A DNA stretch of 64,000 nt from Paenibacillus oleatilyticus (GCF_018998565.1 NZ_JAHNZO010000005.1:1-64000); one strand, 5' to 3'; counted from the stretch's first letter, positions 24,997 through 34,442 are shown. The notes: generated by a model from the sequence alone, not told the origin. Program-made: numbers and translations.

Positions 24997-25452
24997 ATGA
25001 TACAGCAGTTGGACATGACGCAGCCTGCGGTGGCCGAGCAAGTGCTTCGGGTGCAGCTTCCGGCCTACCGTGTCGAAGCGGAGCTGATCGGCTTCGACGG
25101 CATTCCCCAGCTCCGGGATACGGTCCAGACGTTGATGCAAGCGGAGGAGACGTTTTACGGCTATGCTGCGGACGGGACATTGGCGGGGGTCATTGCGGTC
25201 GAAAAGCAGGAGGACGTGCTGCACATTACCCGGTTGGTCGTGCATCCGGATTATTTTCGAAGAGGCATCGGGAGAAGCTTGGTTCAGTACGCGCTCGAAT
25301 CCGAACCGGGCATCCGCAAATTTGCCGTGAGCACAGGAGCCAAAAATGGATCGGCCATCTCGTTATACAAGCAATTCGGATTTGCGGAGACCAAAGACGT
25401 CGAAGTCGCGCCCGAAGTGTTCATTACCATATTGGAAAAAGAAGTTAATTAA
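24997..25452 (+). CDS. GNAT family N-acetyltransferase
   Basis: This 151-residue single-domain acetyltransferase has the acetyl-CoA binding motif A visible as RLVVHPDYFRRGIGRSLVQYAL (about residues 76-97) and motif B as GAKNGSAISLYKQFGF. Substrate unknown. It has a good AGAAGGAGA site, is divergent from the pqq operon and is followed by its own terminator, so it is probably a single-gene unit unrelated to PQQ. Confidence 0.82.
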   Translation: MIQQLDMTQPAVAEQVLRVQLPAYRVEAELIGFDGIPQLRDTVQTLMQAEETFYGYAADGTLAGVIAVEKQEDVLHITRLVVHPDYFRRGIGRSLVQYALESEPGIRKFAVSTGAKNGSAISLYKQFGFAETKDVEVAPEVFITILEKEVN

Positions 25453-25485
25453 TCCGGCTTGCGTCCGGAAATTACGATGCTGTCT

Positions 25486-25523
25486 AACCCGTCCTTATGG
25501 GCCTCATAAGACGGGTTTTTTCG
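25486..25523 (+). terminator. Terminator after the acetyltransferase gene
   Basis: AACCCGTCCTTATG pairs with CATAAGACGGGTT (one bulge) and is followed by TTTTTC. Confidence 0.85.
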
Positions 25524-25710
25524 TTTGAAAATGGCTGTCTACGGCGGCGAAAAGCCGGGAACATTTTTTGCCCGGGGGGATTTACAAGAATTGAGCCTTG
25601 CCGAGCGGATGGCGTTTCTGTAAGTATAGAGATGCAATAGCGGCCGGAGTCCCGCGCGTTCTGCTTGAACTGGGGGGACGTTTGGCCGAAAGCCGCTGGG
25701 AGGGACCGGA

Positions 25711-28700
25711 ATGAAAATGAACATGGTGAAAATTTTGACGATCCTGGCATTAGTGATGCCCGGCTGGTTGGTCTCGACAGGAGGAGGGATCGGGATGGCC
25801 GCTACAGGGAGCTTGGTGTTGAACGGCGATTTTGAAACCGTTGTCACGGACAGCTCCGGGAAGTGGACGGGAGGAAAAGCGCCGTCCAACTGGACAGGCG
25901 GATTCAAGGTCGGCGGCGGCGCCTTCGCTGTGGACTCAATACAAGCGCACGGCGGTACGAAGGCCCTGAAGCTGTCCGGAAGCGCGACATCGGACCGGGC
26001 TTCCGTCACGCAATCGCCGCTCGTCACACCGAATAAAAGCTATAAGCTGTCTTTGTGGATGAAGACGGACAACGTGAACGCCGGAAGCGGCGGCATGTAT
26101 GTCCGGACGCAGTATCTTTATTATAACGGCTCTACGAACACGAAAATCAGCGACGGCCCGTTAACGCCGAAACTAAAAGGAACCAGCGATTGGCAGCCCT
26201 ACGATCTATATCTGACGATTCCGTCGAACGTGAACAAAGTCGTGGTGGAGCCGATTTTTGATTTTGCTTCCGGCACCGCTTGGGTGGACGATGTGACGCT
26301 TACGGAGTGGACCGGGGCGACCGGTCTTGCCTTGGAGCCAACCGGCGTATCCGTTGAAGTGGGGAAAACCGCGCAGTTGACTCCGGTCGTTACGCCGAGC
26401 AGCGCGGCATCTGATGTGACGGTGCTCTGGTCGTCGTCCGACGCTTCGGTCGCTTCCGTATCGGCTGCTGGCTTGGTTACGGGCAACAAGGTAGGCTCCG
26501 CTACCATTACCGCTCAGACCGATGACGGCCGTTTGTCGGCGCAATCGATCGTCAGCGTGGAAAGCGCCGAGATGATGCAGGCCTACGATGCGATCCGGTT
26601 GAAATGGCTGGACAAGCTGACGGGCGGTACCGGCTATGACCCTGCGGATGCCGACTACGCCTATTTTCTGAACAGTCTGGCTTCCTCCGTCAGCAATGCG
26701 GAGCAAACCGGATTTTGGAACAAGCTGAACACGGCGGCGGGACGCACGTATCTCTGGAGCGATCTGGCCAGCGCGACCGTCTCCGCGCAGATGACATCGA
26801 ATTTCTCCCGCCTAAGAACGATGGCGGTCGCTTATAAGACGCCTTACTCGGCCTTGTACAACAATCCTGCGCTGAAAAAGGATCTTGTCGAGGCAATGGA
26901 CTGGATGTACGCGAACCGGTACAACGAGAATAAAACGCCGTATGACAACTGGTGGGATTGGGAGATCGGAGCGGCTCAAACCATTAATGATATTCTTGTG
27001 CTGCTGTATGACGATCTGAGCCCGGCACAGGTGGAGCAGTACATAAGAGCGATCGACAAGTTTTGCCCGGACCCGGTCTATTCCTCCGTTCTCGGAGTGA
27101 AAGGGAAGAAGCAGAACGGCGCGAACCTGCTGGACAAGGCGCTGGTGGTCACGCTTCGCGGCGTGATCGGCAAGAACGGCGCGAAAATCGTACAGGGCCG
27201 CGATGCGATCGGCAGCGAGTTCGTTTATACGACGAGCGGCGACGGGGTGTACCGCGACGGCTCGCTGGTGCAGCACACGAACATCGCTTATACCGCAGGG
27301 TACGGCGGGGTGTGGCTGAAGGGCGCTGCGGATATGGGCTATATGCTGAACGGCTCGCCCTGGCCGATTACGGACCCGCGGACGAACACCGTATATGATT
27401 GGGTGTCGCAAAGCTTCGAGCCGATCATCTATAACGGGCTTGCGCTCGATATGACGAACGGGCGGGGCATTTCCCGGCAAACCGCCGGCTCCGCACGGGG
27501 GCTGATGATGACCATCCTGCGCATGTCCGACGGCGCACCGGCGGATAAAGCGGCCGCTTACCGCAGCATGGTCAAGGAATGGATTACGAAGGATCAAATT
27601 ACGACGAACTATTATCAGGCGTCCTCGTCGATTTATGAAATCAAGCTGCTGAAAGGATTGTTGAACGATCCCAGCGTGCAGCCGCGCGGCGAGCTGGTGA
27701 AGAGCCAGATCATGGCGGGCATGGACAAAGTGTTTCATTTCCGTCCCGGCTACCTGTTCGGTGTCAGCCTCTTCTCCGACCGGATCTCCTCGTTCGAGAA
27801 GGGCAACGGCGAGAACCTGAAGGGCTGGTTTACGGGCGTAGGCATGACCTATTTGTACAATGACGATCAGACGCAGTACCGCAATGATTTTTGGCCGACG
27901 GTGGACTCGTTCCGACTGCCGGGCACAACGACGGACGGCTCCGGCAAAACGATGACGGCGACCGATTGGGCGAGCTATCCCAACACCCAAACGTGGGTGG
28001 GCGGCTCTACGCTGGACGGTCTGTACAGCGCGGTCGGCATGGACTTCACGCTTAAGAAGCTCACTGGCAGCGATCTGCAGGGCAAAAAGTCTTGGTTCCT
28101 GCTCGACGACGAAATCGTCGCGCTTGGCGCGGGCATCACCTCTACGGGCAGCAATCCCGTTGAGACCATCGCCGACAACCGGAAGCTCACGGACGGGAAC
28201 GACAACATTCTGACGATCGACGGCGGTGTCGTGCCGAAGGAGACCACCGATCTCAATCGGACGGTTCAATGGGCGCATCTGACCGGGAATGTTCCGGGGA
28301 CGGATATCGGGTATTATTTCCCGAGCGGCGCAAATGTGGCTGTGAAGCGGGAAGCGCGCACCGGAGCATGGAAGGACATCAATACGGGGTTCAGCGCGAC
28401 GCCGATCACCCGCAATTATTTGAGTCTGGCTATTCCGCACGGTGTCAAACCGGTGAACGCGGACTACGCTTACGTCGTGCTGCCGAACCGGAATGCGTCG
28501 GCAGTCCAAAGCTACAGCGCGCAGCCGCCGGTGTTCATTCTCGCGAACAACGCTCAAGTGCAGGCGGTGCGAAAGCCGTCGCTCGGGATCACGGCGGCGA
28601 ATTTCTGGCAGGCCGGGACGGTCGATTCGTTGACGGCGCGAAATCCGGTATCCGCGATGGTGAAGGAGCGGAATGGAGAGATTACGCTCTCCGTCTCCGA

Positions 28701-30834
28701 TCCGACGCAGAAGCAAGCATCGGTGACCGTCGAGCTGAACCGCGGCCCGCTGGTGCCGGTAAGCCAGGACAGCACGGTGCAGGTCGTTCAGACGACGCCT
28801 AAACTGATCGTACAGATCAACGTGGCCGGTTCGGCAGGGGCGACGCACACGATCAAGCTCCGCGACCCGCTCGTTCCGCACTGGGAGGGCGGCGTGCTGC
28901 AGGCCGCTAACGTCTCCGAAACCGGCGTATCTCTCGCCTGGTCCGGGGCGGTGACGAGCTCGGTAACCGATGCGACATACCGCATCTATCAGAACGGCGC
29001 CCCGATCGCCAGCGTCAGCGGCAGCACTTACGGGTATGACGTGCGCCAATTGGCGCCGGGCACGACTTACACGTTCGCCGTCCAAGTGGCGGATGCGGGC
29101 GGACGCGTCAGCACAGACGGTCCGAGCGTCACAGTAACGACTTTGCGTACGGAGCGGCCGGATACGGCCGCTCCTACTTGGCCGCCCGGCAGTACGCTGA
29201 CCGCGGCGGAAGCGAACCGCGGCGAAGTCACGCTCGCTTGGACGCCTGCCGCCGATGACAACGGCGTAGCCGGATACCGCGTTGGCTGGGGCGGCGGTCA
29301 ATCCGCTACCGTGGCCGGCAGCGTGTATTCGACCGTGGTCCGGGGCTTGGCCCCGAACACGGCGTATACGTTCCGCGTCGAGGCGGTGGACGGCGCGGGC
29401 AATTGGAGCGTCGGAGGACCTAGCGTGACGGTGACTACGGCGGGCATGGTGCCCGAGAAGCCGGGTCCCGGCCCGGACCCGGGACCGAAGCCTGAGCCCG
29501 GCCCAACGCCTGGTCCTGGCCCGCTGCCTGGACCAGACCCTGGCCCCGGACCGTCGCCGAAGCCTGATTCGAGCTCTGACTCGGATTCCGGCTCGGACTC
29601 GGGCTCGTCAACACCTGAGGCTTCGCCGAGTTCCTCTCCGCAGCCAGGAGCATCCGGGTCTGCAGCGTCTGGATCGAACGAGCCGTCCAAAAATTCCGGG
29701 ACGGTCGTCGTGAAGGAAGAGGAGCTGCGGCAGGCAGCGAATGGCAAAGTGACGCTGCGTATGGACGAAACGGCAGTCGAACTGGCGCTCCCGGCGCAAG
29801 CGGCCTCCTTGCTGCGGAACAATCCGCTGGAAGTGGAAATCGGCAAGGCAGCGCTCACGATTCCAGCCGCGCTGCTGGAACAAGTGAGCGCCAACCTGCC
29901 TTCGGATACGGCGGACGCGCGGATCGTGCTGCGTCTGCGTCCGGCGGCAGAGCAAGCGCTCGCGCCGAATGCGGCCAAGCCCGACCCGTCGTCGGAGCTG
30001 CGCTTGGCAGGGGCGGTGTATGAGCTGCAAATCGGCGCGGTTGCGCCAAACAAGCCGGCCTTCCGTCCGGAGAAGTTCTCCGCGCCGGTCATGCTGAAGC
30101 TGCCTTACGATGCGGCCCGGACAGCCGATCCGGACCGGCTGGGCATTTATGCGTATAACGAAACGTCGAAGACATGGGATTTTGTCGGGGCGAAGATCGA
30201 TAAAGCGGCGGGGACGGTGTCGGCCGCCGTTACGACCTACCGCACGTTCGCCGTACTGGATTACGACAAATCGTTCGCGGATGTGCCGGAGGATCATTGG
30301 GCGCACCGCACGCTGAAGGTCATGGCGTCCAAGCATATCGTCAGCGGCGTGACGGAACGCGAATTCAACCCCCAAGGAGCGACGACGCGTGCGGAATTTG
30401 CCGCCATGCTCGTTCGCGCCCTTGGACTGAAAGCAAGCCCGTCGGGGACGTCTTTCCACGATGTGGACCCGAAAGCGTGGTATGCGGACGCGATTGCAAC
30501 TGTCCATGAAGCGGGAGTAGTCGACGGGGTGACGGGCACGTCGTTTGCCCCGGGCGAACCGATCACCCGGGAGCAAATGGCCGTCATGCTGATGCGGGCT
30601 TACGCCTCCCAGGGGGGGAAGACGGCAGCGCCGGACGCGCAGCGGCTTGCGGCCTACCGCGACGCCGGACAAATCTCCGCTTGGGCAGAGGATGCGGTGC
30701 GGCAGGCGGTTGAGCTCGGCTTCCTGCAAGGGCAGGCGGAAGACCGGCTTGCTCCGCAGGTTCACGCGGTACGCGCCGAAGTCGCTCAAGTGCTGCTGCA
30801 CATGATCACGGCAGCAGACCCGCAGGGGGAATAG
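25711..30834 (+). CDS. S-layer-anchored polysaccharide lyase family 8
   Basis: This 1707-residue exported enzyme has, in order: signal peptide (~1-31), carbohydrate-binding-like module (~32-200), Big2-type Ig domain (~205-285), PL8 alpha/alpha toroid and beta-sandwich domains (~290-1060), two fibronectin III domains (~1065-1245), a Pro-Gly then Ser-Asp linker (~1248-1300), a beta-rich spacer, and three SLH repeats (~1517-1700). PL8 catalytic signatures are present: N413 in NWWDWEIG, H522 and Y531 in QHTNIAYTAGYGG, R585/R589 in GRGISR. The family cleaves uronic-acid polysaccharides (hyaluronan, chondroitin, xanthan) by beta-elimination; which one is not decided here. SLH repeats would hold it on the cell wall. 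Confidence 0.9.
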   Translation: MKMNMVKILTILALVMPGWLVSTGGGIGMAATGSLVLNGDFETVVTDSSGKWTGGKAPSNWTGGFKVGGGAFAVDSIQAHGGTKALKLSGSATSDRASVTQSPLVTPNKSYKLSLWMKTDNVNAGSGGMYVRTQYLYYNGSTNTKISDGPLTPKLKGTSDWQPYDLYLTIPSNVNKVVVEPIFDFASGTAWVDDVTLTEWTGATGLALEPTGVSVEVGKTAQLTPVVTPSSAASDVTVLWSSSDASVASVSAAGLVTGNKVGSATITAQTDDGRLSAQSIVSVESAEMMQAYDAIRLKWLDKLTGGTGYDPADADYAYFLNSLASSVSNAEQTGFWNKLNTAAGRTYLWSDLASATVSAQMTSNFSRLRTMAVAYKTPYSALYNNPALKKDLVEAMDWMYANRYNENKTPYDNWWDWEIGAAQTINDILVLLYDDLSPAQVEQYIRAIDKFCPDPVYSSVLGVKGKKQNGANLLDKALVVTLRGVIGKNGAKIVQGRDAIGSEFVYTTSGDGVYRDGSLVQHTNIAYTAGYGGVWLKGAADMGYMLNGSPWPITDPRTNTVYDWVSQSFEPIIYNGLALDMTNGRGISRQTAGSARGLMMTILRMSDGAPADKAAAYRSMVKEWITKDQITTNYYQASSSIYEIKLLKGLLNDPSVQPRGELVKSQIMAGMDKVFHFRPGYLFGVSLFSDRISSFEKGNGENLKGWFTGVGMTYLYNDDQTQYRNDFWPTVDSFRLPGTTTDGSGKTMTATDWASYPNTQTWVGGSTLDGLYSAVGMDFTLKKLTGSDLQGKKSWFLLDDEIVALGAGITSTGSNPVETIADNRKLTDGNDNILTIDGGVVPKETTDLNRTVQWAHLTGNVPGTDIGYYFPSGANVAVKREARTGAWKDINTGFSATPITRNYLSLAIPHGVKPVNADYAYVVLPNRNASAVQSYSAQPPVFILANNAQVQAVRKPSLGITAANFWQAGTVDSLTARNPVSAMVKERNGEITLSVSDPTQKQASVTVELNRGPLVPVSQDSTVQVVQTTPKLIVQINVAGSAGATHTIKLRDPLVPHWEGGVLQAANVSETGVSLAWSGAVTSSVTDATYRIYQNGAPIASVSGSTYGYDVRQLAPGTTYTFAVQVADAGGRVSTDGPSVTVTTLRTERPDTAAPTWPPGSTLTAAEANRGEVTLAWTPAADDNGVAGYRVGWGGGQSATVAGSVYSTVVRGLAPNTAYTFRVEAVDGAGNWSVGGPSVTVTTAGMVPEKPGPGPDPGPKPEPGPTPGPGPLPGPDPGPGPSPKPDSSSDSDSGSDSGSSTPEASPSSSPQPGASGSAASGSNEPSKNSGTVVVKEEELRQAANGKVTLRMDETAVELALPAQAASLLRNNPLEVEIGKAALTIPAALLEQVSANLPSDTADARIVLRLRPAAEQALAPNAAKPDPSSELRLAGAVYELQIGAVAPNKPAFRPEKFSAPVMLKLPYDAARTADPDRLGIYAYNETSKTWDFVGAKIDKAAGTVSAAVTTYRTFAVLDYDKSFADVPEDHWAHRTLKVMASKHIVSGVTEREFNPQGATTRAEFAAMLVRALGLKASPSGTSFHDVDPKAWYADAIATVHEAGVVDGVTGTSFAPGEPITREQMAVMLMRAYASQGGKTAAPDAQRLAAYRDAGQISAWAEDAVRQAVELGFLQGQAEDRLAPQVHAVRAEVAQVLLHMITAADPQGE

Positions 30835-30905
30835 TTTGCCAGACAAATCATAGAAAACCAGCTTCGCGGGCGCGCCGTGTCCTTTTGACCGGTGCGCCTG
30901 TGGTC

Positions 30906-30935
30906 TTGCCAAACGGGCGGACGACGCATTAGACT
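30906..30935 (+). promoter_or_regulatory. Promoter of the membrane AraC regulator gene
   Basis: TTGCCA (5 of 6) and TAGACT (4 of 6) are 18 bp apart, 33 bp before the start codon and after the lyase gene, so the regulator can be expressed on its own. Confidence 0.5.
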
Positions 30936-30967
30936 AGACTGGAGAAAGCGAGGGGGAGTCACACACC

Positions 30968-33286
30968 ATGAAACGCACCTATTTCCGCATACGGAACCCG
31001 TTTGCTTCGTTTCGCAAGTCGATGCTGCGACGCATGCTTGCCGTATCGCTTTTTGCCTCGATCTTCCCCGTCATCTTCGTCGGGTTCTCCAGTTATTGGT
31101 TTTCGTCGTCCGCGATCCGCAAGGAAGTGGACCAAGCCAACGCCCGCGTCTTAAACCATGCTTCGTATTCCATTGATACGGCGCTGCAGCGGGTCCGCAG
31201 CAATGCGCTTCAGATGCTGCTCGGTTCGTTTTTCAACGGCAACCTGACGGAGCAGAAATGGGCGAACTACGCCGGATTTTACTCCAATTTATTCCAAAAT
31301 TTATCTTCTCTTCAAAATAGCAACGCCGAAATTAGCCGCATTGTCATGTATATTGCCGAAGACGACTATCTGGTGTCGCCGGATCAAGGCGGGCATAAGG
31401 TAGCCGGAGAGGAGGACCGCCGGCAGCTGCAAGGCCTGCTTGCTTCCCGCGAAGCGATGTACTGGAGCCACGATACGTTCCGGTTTATGGGGGACGCCCC
31501 CGGCGGGCAGGCGGGCGTGACGCTCGTGTGTCAGGTGCCGTTTCAAGCCGCGGAGCCGATCGGGCTGCTGCTTCTGCAGCTGAACCCGTCGTTCCTTCAG
31601 GAAAATATGACGCGGTTTTCCGCTTACCCGGGCGAGCTGTCGTTTATCTTGAACGAGGAGGGCCGGGAGGTCGTCTCGTCCGCCGGGCAGCCCGCACCTC
31701 AGGGGTTGTATGAGCAGGTGGGAGAGCATCCCGGACGCGCCTTCTCCTTCGCGTGGGAAGGGCGTGATTATTTGGTCACCGCCCTCCACTCTTCGTTCAA
31801 CGGCTGGACGTACCTCGATATGGTGCCTTTGGAGGAGCTGAACGCCAAATCCCGCGGCATCGCCGTCATCACCGTGGCCATCGTGCTGGTGTTTTTGCTG
31901 CTGGGCGCAGCGGCGACGGCCTGGAGCACGAAGCGGCTGTACCGGCCGATCGAGCATCTGGTTTCGCTGGTGCGCGGGAACCGGGACGAGGAGCTGCTGG
32001 CCGACGAGATCGGCTACGTGCAGAGCCGGTGGGCGGAGCTGAATCAGGCGACAACCCGCCTGCAGACGCAGCTCAACCGGCAGCTGCCGGCCATTCGCGA
32101 GGCGTTCGCGCTGCAGTGGCTGCAGGGGCATTACGCGCATTATACGTCAGAGCAGCTTCCGGTTCTGTTCGAACGGTACGCCGTGCCTTATCAGCACATG
32201 CACGCCGTTTTTGCGCTCGCTTACGATCAGTCGCCGGACGGCAGCAGCCGCTTCCGGGAAAGCGACAAGGAATTGATCGTATTTACGATGAAAAATATCG
32301 CGCAGGACGTACTCGCGCAGCAGGGCGCAAGCGGCATGGTCGTGAACCTGCTGAACGATCAGATTGCCGTCTGGCTCTGGGAAGACACCGCGGACCCTGC
32401 GGCATGGTTCGCGCAGGTGCAGGAATTGGCCGCAGGACTGCGTACCGTACTGGCCGACTACTTGAAGCTGCCGGTCACGGCAGGGCTTGGGGACGGACCG
32501 GGGGCGACGGGCGGCATGCCAAGGCTGTTCGCGCAAGCGGTGATGGCGATCCGCTCCCGGTTCTGGGCCGGGACCGGTCAAGTCATCCGCAGCGGGGACG
32601 GAGACATCGGCGAAGCGAAGTCCTACCCGTACCCGTTCGAGATCGAAGCGGGGCTGGAGCAGGCGCTGCGCAACGGCGATGCCGCGGAAGCGGAACTGCA
32701 GCTTGAGCAGTTCGCCGCCTATGCGCAGGAGACGCTGCGGGAGACGGAGCGGATTCGGACCGCCTATTACCAGCTCCTCACCGCCGCGCTGCGGGTCGTC
32801 TTCCTGCTCAATCTGTCGCTTAAGGACGGCGACGGCACCGGCGACGAAACCGACCTGTACGTACAGATTAAGAACGTGCATTCGATCCAGGAGCTGAACG
32901 ACTGGTTCCGGGAGCGGCTGATCCGTCCGATTGCCCGGAAGGTGCAGCAAAGGCACCATCAGGAATATGAGCGGACGTTCGAGACCGCCATCGCTTATAT
33001 CGAGGCGAATCATCATATCGATTTGTCGCTGGATCAGGTCGCCGAGCGCTGTGGACTCAGCCCGCCATATTTCAGCAAGCTGTTCAAGCGGATCGTGGGC
33101 GTGTCGTTCATCGAATATTTGACGGCCTACCGCATCGACCGCGCCAAGACGCTGCTGCAGACGACCGGCCTGTCCGTCGCCGAAGTGGCGGAGAGCGTCG
33201 GCTACCAGCCGAAAAATTTCATCCGCGTATTCAAAAAACAAACCGGGCAAACGCCCGGTCAGTTCCGCGAGACGGGTTCGGCGTAA
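30968..33286 (+). CDS. Membrane-bound AraC-family regulator (YesS-like)
   Basis: This 772-residue one-component sensor has a membrane helix at ~22-48, an extracellular sensing region to ~285, a second helix (VITVAIVLVFLLLGAAATAW), a cytoplasmic middle region and a C-terminal double helix-turn-helix (~670-770: IDLSLDQVAERCGLSPPYFSKLFKRIVG ... VGYQPKNFIRVFKKQTGQTPGQFR). Such proteins link an extracellular glycan signal directly to DNA binding. Lying just after the anchored lyase, it probably controls that gene or the uptake of its products. The start ATG has GAGGGGGAG upstream. Its stop codon lies in the first copy of a 27-bp duplicated terminator stem. Confidence 0.85.
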   Translation: MKRTYFRIRNPFASFRKSMLRRMLAVSLFASIFPVIFVGFSSYWFSSSAIRKEVDQANARVLNHASYSIDTALQRVRSNALQMLLGSFFNGNLTEQKWANYAGFYSNLFQNLSSLQNSNAEISRIVMYIAEDDYLVSPDQGGHKVAGEEDRRQLQGLLASREAMYWSHDTFRFMGDAPGGQAGVTLVCQVPFQAAEPIGLLLLQLNPSFLQENMTRFSAYPGELSFILNEEGREVVSSAGQPAPQGLYEQVGEHPGRAFSFAWEGRDYLVTALHSSFNGWTYLDMVPLEELNAKSRGIAVITVAIVLVFLLLGAAATAWSTKRLYRPIEHLVSLVRGNRDEELLADEIGYVQSRWAELNQATTRLQTQLNRQLPAIREAFALQWLQGHYAHYTSEQLPVLFERYAVPYQHMHAVFALAYDQSPDGSSRFRESDKELIVFTMKNIAQDVLAQQGASGMVVNLLNDQIAVWLWEDTADPAAWFAQVQELAAGLRTVLADYLKLPVTAGLGDGPGATGGMPRLFAQAVMAIRSRFWAGTGQVIRSGDGDIGEAKSYPYPFEIEAGLEQALRNGDAAEAELQLEQFAAYAQETLRETERIRTAYYQLLTAALRVVFLLNLSLKDGDGTGDETDLYVQIKNVHSIQELNDWFRERLIRPIARKVQQRHHQEYERTFETAIAYIEANHHIDLSLDQVAERCGLSPPYFSKLFKRIVGVSFIEYLTAYRIDRAKTLLQTTGLSVAEVAESVGYQPKNFIRVFKKQTGQTPGQFRETGSA

Positions 33287-33298
33287 GGCCGGACCCGT
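33272..33298 (+). repeat. 27-bp direct repeat, left copy
   Basis: This is identical to 33514-33540. It holds the last codons and TAA of the regulator gene and a hairpin (ACGGGT/ACCCGT at the ends). Together the two copies flank the palindromic element as a long target-site-like duplication. Confidence 0.9.
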
Positions 33299-33513
33299 CA
33301 GGCTGTTGAGAAAGTGGTCAACAGAGATAATAGAGGTTACGATGGGGTGGGGTATCCGCTTCCGACCGCTCTTGTCCTCGGGAAATTTGATTGAAAGCCG
33401 CTTAATAGCGGACATTTCCCGAAGACAAAGGCGGCCGCTATCGCTTCTCCAGTGGATACCCCACCTCCGTACGCATCCCTATTTTTGTAGACGACCACTT
33501 TCTCAACAAGCTC
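33299..33513. mobile_element. Nested palindromic element, copy B
   Basis: This 215-bp non-coding insert lies between 27-bp direct repeats. Its outer arms contain a perfect 16-bp inverted repeat TGTTGAGAAAGTGGTC (33304-33319) / GACCACTTTCTCAACA (33493-33508). The core at 33346-33465 is roughly 85% identical to core A at 13444-13564, with the same terminal repeats and nested stems. No open frame is present. It resembles a MITE or REP-like element mobilised in trans. Confidence 0.8.
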
Positions 33514-33550
33514 ACGGGTTCGGCGTAAGGCCGGACCCGTTTTATTTTGT
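33514..33550 (+). terminator. Displaced terminator of the AraC regulator gene
   Basis: The second copy of the 27-bp stem sequence (ACGGGT ... ACCCGT) is directly followed by TTTTATTTTG. It looks like the original terminator, now 215 bp further from the gene. Confidence 0.75.
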
Positions 33551-33564
33551 CGAACCGCCAAGCC

Positions 33565-34281
33565 TTACTCCTGCGGCAGTTTGGTTGAAAAGCCTTCGAT
33601 CAACACGCTTAAGCCAAAAGAAAACTCCTTTTCCCAATCCGTATTCGTGATATGGGGGGCCAGGCGGATCGTATTGGGGAAGTGCTCCTCCGGCAATTGT
33701 TGAAAAAACCGGCTGTACCGCTCGCCCATGGCTTCAAACGAACCATGATCTTCATCCCCGGCAAAAGCGTGAAGCCGGGTTTCTTCGGCGACGAATCCCA
33801 GTACATAGTTTTTCAGCATGGACGCGATCCACGGAATTTGAGGGTCGGCGAAGCCCGCCGAGACGAAGAGTTGATAGAGCTTTTCGATTTGCGTGAGACG
33901 CTGATAGCCTACCCCGATGGTAAGCTGGAACAGCTCTACCGCATCCCGGTGCTGAAGAAGAACTTTCCTGAACTGAATTCCCCATTGCAACACTTGCTCT
34001 TTCCATGGAAGCGACGCCTCCGGCCAAACCATTTCCCCGCTGATTTTGTCCGAAAGCAACTGCATCAACTGCTCTTTATCTTTGAAATGATAATATAAGG
34101 AGGCGGTTTTGACCTGCAGCTTGTCTGCGATTTTGCGCATGCTGAGTTCCTTCAGGCCGATCTCATCCAGCACCTGCAGCGCGGTTTGAAGGATACGAAC
34201 CCGGTCGAGCGGAATATGTGCAGCTTCTGCCTCCGGCCAACCCAGGATGGAGTCCGGGGGAGAGATCCTTTTCCTAGCCAT
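33565..34281 (-). CDS. TetR family transcriptional repressor
   Basis: This 238-residue regulator has a helix-turn-helix at ~28-75 (RILQTALQVLDEIGLKELSMRKIADKLQVKTASLYYHFKDKEQL) and a C-terminal ligand domain of the TetR_C_1 type. It is divergent from the small VOC gene, with palindromic operator sequence in between. The simplest reading is that it represses itself and that gene and is released by an unknown small molecule. The N-terminal ~20 residues before the HTH are longer than usual. Confidence 0.88.
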   Translation of the reverse strand: MARKRISPPDSILGWPEAEAAHIPLDRVRILQTALQVLDEIGLKELSMRKIADKLQVKTASLYYHFKDKEQLMQLLSDKISGEMVWPEASLPWKEQVLQWGIQFRKVLLQHRDAVELFQLTIGVGYQRLTQIEKLYQLFVSAGFADPQIPWIASMLKNYVLGFVAEETRLHAFAGDEDHGSFEAMGERYSRFFQQLPEEHFPNTIRLAPHITNTDWEKEFSFGLSVLIEGFSTKLPQE

Positions 34282-34299
34282 GAGAATTCACCCTTTCCG

Positions 34300-34351
34300 T
34301 TGACAAGTATACCATATTCGATTATTCTAACACTATTAGATTAATCTAATA
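34300..34351 (+). promoter_or_regulatory. Promoter of the VOC gene with TetR operator
   Basis: TTGACA (34300-34305) and TATTCT (34324-34329) are 18 bp apart. A perfect 16-bp palindrome, ATTAGATTAATCTAAT (34336-34351), begins at the expected transcript start. A further TTTAGATTAA half site follows. Binding there would block transcription toward the VOC gene and lies close to the TetR gene promoter as well. Confidence 0.65.
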
Positions 34352-34442
34352 TATTTAGATTAAAAGGTGATCCTGGTGAACACCTGCGATAAAGTACATA
34401 TTCTGCCCTGCGGTAGAGTCAAAGTTATAAGGAGGCAACTGT

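Noticed and set aside
25524..25710. Possible riboswitch in the structured leader before the PL8 gene
   Set aside because: There are small GC stems (CCGGG/CCCGG) but I could not match them to any known aptamer core; a covariance-model search would be needed.
26812..29301. 829-residue open frame on the minus strand
   Set aside because: Antisense shadow of the PL8 lyase gene; Arg-rich, no domain, no start signal.
29445..29620. Tandem DNA repeat in the PL8 gene
   Set aside because: It is the coding sequence of the Pro-Gly and Ser-Asp linker; the repetition is at protein level and not in exact DNA units.
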